A DNA stretch of 64,000 nt. Origin: Hymenopus coronatus. Its lineage: Eukaryota; Arthropoda; Insecta; Mantodea; Hymenopodidae. Each line of letters starts with the position of its first letter. Position 1 is the stretch's first letter. The position numbers were made by a program, and so were the translations under genes. The DNA lies in NCBI GenBank assembly GCA_030762935.1, contig CM060900.1, forward strand, positions 389,978,632 through 390,042,631, written 5' to 3'. Below the pieces are notes generated by a model. The model had not been told where the DNA came from and ran no database searches. It saw only the letters and a list, made by a program, of their open reading frames with translations. This document shows, piece by piece, positions 57,440 through 64,000 of this stretch.

Positions 57440-57887
57440 CAGGCCGTTTCAAAACGACACTAAACGAAGATAGTCGATTAGCTTACACTTTGACTTGTCC
57501 GAAACTTGATGTCACAACTTTCAAACTCTTCTATTTAAAGTTTTATGTGTGTTTAAAAATCGCACACATTTGGGATTAGGCAGCGAAGGAACAACGGTTG
57601 TCATACGCCGCCACACCCACATGCTACGTTTTCATTATTAATACTTGCGTCAACGTGTCTATCAAACCACGCCTACACCACGCGACTGGGACCTTCGCTA
57701 CCAACCGGTATCTCTCTTGGAGTGGGCCAGGCACGTGCCATCTGGTTACGTACGACTACCTAATCCATGATGCTTTTATGGCAATTTTTGTATATGCCGA
57801 ATTTAGAGCAGAAAATTGTATTCACGTTTCATTACGGTATGACCAACAAGGTCCACATCTTCGTTTGGTGTCGTTTTGAAACACCCT
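57440..57887. mobile_element. Mariner-type MITE
   Basis: A 448-bp element between TA dinucleotides (57438-57439 and 57888-57889). The ends are inverted over ~32 bp: left CAGGCCGTTTCAAAACGACA then CTAAACGAAGAT, right the inverse with GGGTGTTTCAAAACGACACC and AAACGAAGAT. The interior is not AT-rich and has frames on the plus strand (57598-57879) without a transposase motif. The TGTTTCAAAA core of the terminus is shared with the intact element at 6344. Confidence 0.88.
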
Positions 57888-57889
57888 AT

Positions 57890-60800
57890 ATACATATATA
57901 TGTCCCCATGAGTAGTTTGCGCAATATTTTAAATGCTTCCTCAGTTTCATTTTCTTTGCAATATTTAGGTTACGTGACGATAATATGTGGTATTTAATTT
58001 TTTGTATAGCGGAACTGTTTGTTGTTTCGTTGCCATAGCAGAAGAAACTGAGGAATTAACACCTCTTGAGTGTAAATGAATATGTTGAATTTGCTGTGTT
58101 GCAATATTGTGCAAAATAAAATATTAGTTATCTCCAGTAACGTAAGGCTTTATAGAAAAAAATGTATTAAGGAAAAACACTTATAACAACGTGTTCTTTC
58201 ATGGCTTAAAAATATAATAGGTAATGTAAATTTAATTTGATAATGTGAATATTTTGTCACATAGTGAATGTGATATAAGAAAACTATTGCTGTAGCGATG
58301 GATGTGTCTTTAAATTAGCTCATTAAACTCAGAATTCTTTCATTTTATTCTGCTTTTAGAGTATCCTAAGATTATTATAAAACTGAATATTTGAAATTTA
58401 TTTTCTTTGGAATGCAAGACGAAAAGCTTTTATGGAAAACATTACGGGAAAAAAATCATAACGACATGTTCTTTCGTAGTTTTAAAGGACAATAATAAGT
58501 CAGCTTCCATCCTATATTATGTTTAACTGTAAGTGCGAATTTTAAGACCTAGTCAAGAAGTAAATGTGATAGAGCTGAAGTGTTGCTACAATGATGGGCT
58601 AGTTCACATTTACATTTTATTGAACTTTTAGACAATCCTGAATTTTTTTAATTTAATTATCTGGCCCTATTTTGAGTTTGTCTGAAGATACAGAATACTT
58701 TAAAAGATGAACTAATCACATATATATTTTCTGTTAAGTTTAAATCTTTTGAAATGTAGATTTGAAATTTAAAAAATTAAAAATATAATCGTGATTTTCG
58801 AAATATAAGCCAGTGTTTTTTCCTCAGAATTAAATCTTTCTTTCAAATATATTGGACAAAACATTACATTTAAAATGTGTTAATCACCAGTAATTTTCTG
58901 TTTTTATGATTGTGATACAATGCTTCTAAGTCATTTTCAAGACTGTGGTGCTTTACGACCAGATTAGAGTCATCAACATCATTTCTGATGAGGTTTGGCA
59001 TGGCCTGAAAACTAGAACGGTATAACTCTGACATACATAACTGGCATAAAACTACAACGCTATATAAAATTTTCCACGAAACACACTCCCCCCCCCCATG
59101 CTTGCGCAGTTTCATTTTTATGTCATCCATACATCTTGGAGCAGTGAAAACTATTCAAGCTATTTAGACAATTATTGGAAGTTTCATCTTTAGATCAAAC
59201 TTTCTGGGTAATTACCTGCAATACTTAAAAAACGTTCTGGAAGAGAGTTGGTCATCACCATTGTGAGAGACCGTGCAATATCGACAAGAGAAGATAGACA
59301 TCTAAATTTACATACTGAAGTAAATAATCGAATGGGAAACCCTTGGTACATACAAAAGCACTTATCCATAAGTGGCTATTAACACCTAAATGTTCTAACA
59401 CTCCTCAGCTGTTCCACTTTCGGTAAAGGCCTTACAAGGCTTATAGTAAGTCACCAATTCAACAGAACTCTCAAACGTAAGCTACAAGAGGTTCACTCGC
59501 CACACCTGTTTAGTAAAAGGGAACAGCTTGACACTAAACATTGACAAATAAGTAAATAAAACTAAATAATAGAAATAAAAAAACTACTATAGAGTACATA
59601 AATATCTCAGAATTTATACTTATGTATAAAAGGGGTAAGGAACAGAACTAAATACTCTTATGCTTAGTGTTAGAACATAAACACAGTTTAAAGAAATACT
59701 TCGACACAATAGCAAGTTAAGGTTACACAATGTATGATGAATGGTGACCTGTATCTTTTTGGCCTTCATGAAATTTAACCGTGGTTGATTTTCCCCACCA
59801 ACACTCAAGATCATCGTCATAATTGACTTATGACTAGCTGGGAATTTACATAAATGTCCATAACCTTGGATTCTGTACGAACAGAATATTCATGTTTCAA
59901 CATCTCAATTTAGGCGCAAAGTTATTATCACAACAAAACTCATATCTATATAACTTCAAATTACTGTTTAAATAACACTGTTTAAGAGCTTTAACAGATA
60001 CAAAATAAAATTGATTTTGGACAGTGTGGTATAACTAATTTTTCTTCAGCAATTTCAAGCTATGATTAAACATATCCTGCAAATGAATGTATCACATCTT
60101 TTTGGTCTATGTATATTTATTCTCCAGTTTTAACACAAAGAGTAAATCATAATATTTATCGTTAGAATTGCTTAAAAACAAAATGAGCCACCATTTTTAA
60201 ATACACATTAAAATGAAATTTCTTAATATCACACTTATACATCAACAATGTGTAAACTATTGCGATGAACCGTGTTCTATGTGGTCTAAGAATGGAAATT
60301 TCAACTCATGGAAACAGAGCAATTTCACAAACCCTGGCTCTTACAGCATATAAATTACTGTGATAAAGCCTCTATGATTGGGATCCAGGGCTGGAAATTT
60401 TATCTCGTGGAAACAGGACACATTTCTAAAGCCTAAAACCTGTACTCACTTTTGCAATTTTACCCAAAGATCGAATAAGATTAGCAGCGGAGAGGGACAT
60501 CTCGCGCACTGGGGCCTACGGGAGATCTACTGCTCCTATCACCCTAGGAGGAACGGATGAAGTGGAGGAACCATAGGAGGCTACAGGCCGCCAACAGACC
60601 AGCCACAAAGGCACACGGGAGCCCTCCAGAGACTGGAGATGGACTAGGCAGCCCTTTATTGTCCACGGTGTTCTGCCTTGAAAGAAGCATCCGCAACATT
60701 TGTCCGGCCTATGCCACGGAACCGTAATTGAATGATGAGAAGGAAACGGAATTGAAGCGAAATTAAGGAAACGAAAACGTGGTATATCTGAAACCATCCA

Positions 60801-61360
60801 CCTCACCACCAGAGAAAATCACGAGAAACCCAAGTTCAGAGTGAGTGGTACACGGGAATCGAAAACAAGATCTTCCAAATGGAGTCCTCACGGTTACCGC
60901 GGAACCAATTTTTAGAGGCAAGAGCAATTATGTTTACGCTTATACTGGAATAGATTCCCTTACTTCCCTTAGTGGCCATAGAGACCGGTGAACATAGATC
61001 ATATCAGGAAAGTGCGCTTTGGGTGCATGTATAATTAAGCATTAGCAAAGGATGTAGAACATAACATTTAAATAAACCAAGGTAAAAACACCCGAAAGGA
61101 ATGAGTTGAAGAAACAACAATATGTAAAAATATTTCCTGCAATTCTCAGTTTATATATGTAGATCTAAACACACATTTGTTCTATATAAATAAATACTTG
61201 CCTTTTTTTTTACGTTTTACAGCCTGTGTAAGATCAATGTTTCAGAATTGATTTGCAACGTACAGCATTGTTGCCAGTGTAATTTGTAATACCTGCAATA
61301 CATAAAATATAGATAAGGCGATACAAGGGTCATAGCATGAGCATCGGTAGGTTTCCGTGG
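57890..61360. other. Long stretch without a supported gene
   Basis: Mostly AT-rich. Inside it: an 86-codon minus frame at 59130-58870 (MDDIKMKLRKHGGG, then a short hydrophobic run) with no known domain; a run of ten C at 59088-59097; a loose direct repeat (GGAAATTT, then CATGGAAACAG) at 60293-60440; a GC-richer block at 60480-60910. That block ends on the minus strand with a tRNA-like GGTTCCGCGGTAACCGTGAG and GTTTTCGATTCCCG, probably an old SINE. Confidence 0.4.
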
Positions 61361-61365
61361 CCTCT

Positions 61366-61540
61366 CACCAAGGTGGTCCCAGGCGACTTCATCTAGGCTT
61401 TGTGGTAGGGGTGGGTTTTCTCCCGGTTCTCCGGTTTCCCCCGCCATCGTAATCCACCAGTGATCCATCTTTATTCCATGTATCATCAGTGTCATGGCCT
61501 GCTGTACCACATGTAGTAAAAGCGGGCGTTAAGCACAATA
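61366..61540 (+). repeat. SINE-B, plus-strand copy with worn head
   Basis: The body GGTGGGTTTTCTCCCGGTTC, TCCGGTTTCCCCCGCCATCG and CAGTGATCCATC, and the 3' end AAAGCGGGCGTTAAGCACAA with a following A run, match SINE-B. The tRNA-like head is hardly recognisable (GTGGCCTCTCACCAAGGTGG). Confidence 0.82.
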
Positions 61541-63050
61541 AAAAAATCGGGAGGTTGGTGCCGGGAAGTCCGAAAGATAAATAAAGATAAGCGGTGTTCT
61601 CTGTCGACGTAAAAATGTATTATCCAGAGGTAACTAGACGTTAGTAACCATGTTGGTGAGTGCGTTTTGGGTATTTTCCGCTCGAGTTCGTGACAGCTAC
61701 TTGGTGTGCAATGGGTGTTGCTTCCAAGAGATACTGGAGAAATCTTGTGTTCAAATTCTCGCGAGTGGTCCGTCCGGAAGAAGAGGCTCTGTCGTGTGTA
61801 CTTCATCACATTCGACGTCCCAGAAAAAAAATGAAGTGATAGTGATAATAAATAAGCAAAATGGCAGTAAAAAGTTGAACTTTAACGGAGTTACAGCTAA
61901 AATCTGGACAAAGGTACAAAAATGCTTTTTATAACTTAGATGAAATCTAAGGTTAGGTATTATATGCCAGATTATTTAATTATAATGAATAATATAGTTG
62001 TTACAACACAACTTAGGTGTTGCCGTTCAAATAAAATTCTACAGAATAAAGTGACGTAGAGTAAAGGTGCTATTTCAACAGAAATTTTGACACGATTTAA
62101 ATTTTCAAATGCTCCTTAAATCAGCTCTATCATTAAGTGTCTTAATAGTATCATGATTCAATATTCCTCACAGTAAGACATTTTTGATTGGAACGATCAA
62201 TATTTTTCTTTGTCTAGTGTATATATTTCATTTAATTGCATGTTTGTAATGAACAACGATAAATATTATACATATAATTTTGAGGAAAGAATAAATATAC
62301 AAGTGAGATGGGGTTAATATAAAAATATCTTTGCACGGGTAGTTACTATGGATACTGGAAATGCTTCTAATAGCCTTCTTTAGAATGGGTATGGGTTTAT
62401 TTTCTGTTGGTTTGCCTCAGAAAAACATTTCATAATCGAGATAGTTTATGCATAATGTACTAATTTAGGTGGTGTACTGAACGTATATTTACCAGCTCTC
62501 CAACGACAAAACAGGTAGATTTAAGCCAGGGATTAGTATGCCCCTAATCTGAGTCGTTCAATTCAAATATCTATTTTCTTGAGGCCCCAAAAATGACTGT
62601 AATCAACTTGCTCCAATAGTATGTCATTGATACCAAATTCCATTAGAGGTATAATGATCGAGGAGTTATGAATTTAAAATTGTTTCTCTGGAGTCTGCGA
62701 CGGACTCAAGCTATTATGCACAAATTTATTGTAATAACAGATAAGTAAATCAATAATAAAATGAATTCTTTGAAATCTTAGGCTACTCAGATGCACGCTA
62801 CAGCTAAAAGGCATAGTCACTGGCCCAAGTTTTCTTCTTTATTGTCTCTGGGGTCTGCTTTACCACATGATCCCTAACAAAACAGTGGTTTGTTCAAGTT
62901 AAAAAAGACAGGGCCATTTAATGCAATGTTGTGCAATATTGAATTTTTCCAAGTGGAGTAGCCCAGATGCTGTTGATAAAATTTTGATCACTGCACATCT
63001 CTTTATTTCTCTTAGACGGCTCCTTCGAAGCCCGCAGTGGCAGGATGTGT
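61541..63050. other. No gene seen
   Basis: AT-rich sequence with a 94-codon plus frame (61650-61934) lacking any recognisable domain. Confidence 0.45.
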
Positions 63051-63056
63051 TGTATA

Positions 63057-64000
63057 CAGGGCGTTTTAAAAATACGGGGCATAATTTCAGGTATGTATTT
63101 CCCACATGAAGACAATCAAAATAGTTCATTATAACATTTGTCCGGAAATGCTTCATTTCCGAGTTATGACCTTTACAACATTGAAAGTCCCACCTGTAGA
63201 CAATCAAAATAGTTCATGTCCGGAAATGCTTTATTTCCGAGTTATGGCCTTCACAACATAGGAATTCACTGGAAGGAATTCACTGGAACGTTTTTCTTTC
63301 CGCAGGTGCTCTGGGCGCTCTGATAGTTCATTCTGAGGAAGGTTACATTCAGTGTTCTTTAGGCGTTAAGACTGTGCGACATGTATTCCAATCAAGAGCT
63401 GGCAGAGATACACTTCATGTACGGTAAGGCGGACGGCAATGCTGCGCTGGCTCGTCATTGTACCAGGAGAGTTACCCACAGCGACAATGTCCAGATCGGA
63501 AGACATTTGTACGTCTCCATTCCCGTCTGTGCGAGTACGGAACATTCACCTCTCCTGGTTTGGGAAGGGGACGACCAAGATCTACAACTCCAGAAGTGCA
63601 GGAGGAGATTCTGGAGGCTGTTCTATCAGCACACGATGGTTAGCATTGCAAGTCAATGTTCCTCATACGACTGTCTGGAGACTGTTGAACGAGTATCAAT
63701 TGTATCCTTATCATTTGCAACGTGTACAGGCCCTGTCACCAGCAGATGACCCTGCACGAATTAGGTTCTGTCAGTGGTTCTTGCAGCAGTGTGGTGTAAA
63801 ACTGAACTTTTCTGCCGTCGTATTATTTACAGATGAAGCACAGTTCACAAGAGATGGCATAACAAATTTCCACAATCAGCATGTATGGTCGCATGAAAAC
63901 CCACGTGCAACTGTTGTATCTCATCACCAGGTGCGGTTCTCTCTCAACATGTGGGCCGGTATCATTGGTGATCGATTAGTTGGACCCCATGTACTTGTAA
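63057..64000 (+). mobile_element. Second copy of the 6.3-kb mariner-type element (cut by window end)
   Basis: TA (63055-63056) precedes CAGGGCGTTTTAAAAATACG. The left TIR, the palindrome and its 78-bp duplicate all match the element at 6344. Between TIR and gene it has a 15-bp direct duplication (GGAATTCACTGGAA twice) and lacks about 28 bp found in copy 1. It runs to the end of the window, so the right end is not seen. Confidence 0.93.
63381..64000 (+). pseudogene. Transposase, frameshifted sibling of the 6676 gene
   Basis: It opens with the same MYSNQELAEIHFMYGKADGN and stays close to copy 1 at the base level. One base is missing near 63456 (GCTCGTCATTG against GCTCGTCGTTTG), and about ten bases are missing near 63620 where copy 1 has the codons for residues 81-84. 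Both shift the frame. Downstream sequence returns to near identity with copy 1, including the first catalytic block (TTTACAGATGAAGCACAG near 63826), up to the window end. It cannot make a full protein but could be mobilised by the intact copy. Confidence 0.92.

Noticed and set aside
58870..59130. 86-codon minus frame with a short hydrophobic segment
   Set aside because: No domain, no neighbouring exon and no repeat context; in AT-rich DNA such frames are expected by chance.

Overview
The window looks like a gene-poor, AT-rich stretch of a large, repeat-laden arthropod (most likely insect) nuclear genome. The reasons are spliced transposon genes, several Tc1/mariner lineages, PIF/Harbinger and hAT elements, non-LTR retrotransposon relics, tRNA-derived SINEs with target-site duplications, minisatellites and microsatellites. 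I cannot name the species. I found no convincing host gene, no rRNA and no clean functional tRNA gene. Nothing suggests bacterial DNA.

Layout. 1-5.2 kb: an AT microsatellite, GC-rich and tRNA-like repeats, and the 3' end of a dead mariner-type transposase. 5.24-14.44 kb: one complete PIF/Harbinger element with GGGCCTG termini and a TAA target duplication. It carries a decayed spliced Myb/SANT-like gene (+) and a decayed HARBI1-like nuclease gene (-). A younger 1,564-bp Tc1/mariner-type element with long inverted repeats and an intact 354-codon transposase sits in an intron of the Myb-like gene. 14.4-27.9 kb: diverged interspersed repeats (called R-1, R-2 and R-3 here), a 59/60-bp minisatellite, a perfect-period 91-bp minisatellite, a full SINE with a 12-bp target duplication, and an (AC)n tract inside an R-1 copy. 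27.97-28.94 kb: an internally deleted hAT element with 8-bp target duplications. 29-39 kb: pieces of several non-LTR retrotransposons, a decayed mariner-type element with both ends, tandem R-1 copies, and an unassigned open stretch on the minus strand. 39.7-41.6 kb: a hammerhead-ribozyme-like motif, GC-rich tRNA-headed repeats, and a fold-back mariner derivative. 42-56 kb: mostly SINEs, including two separate SINE-into-SINE insertions at about the same position of the host SINE, plus a mariner relic. 56.7-64 kb: another mariner relic, a mariner-type MITE, and a second, frameshifted copy of the 6.3-kb transposon that runs off the window end.

The only gene that looks able to make a complete protein is the transposase at 6676-7740. 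Its TIR-matched sibling at 63057 shows the family has spread. The most unusual structures are the fold-back element at 40.7 kb, the paired SINE nesting at 50 and 56 kb, the hammerhead-like motif at 39.7 kb, and the 78-bp duplication inside one TIR of the intact transposon. All family assignments come from reading motifs by eye; no database search was run.
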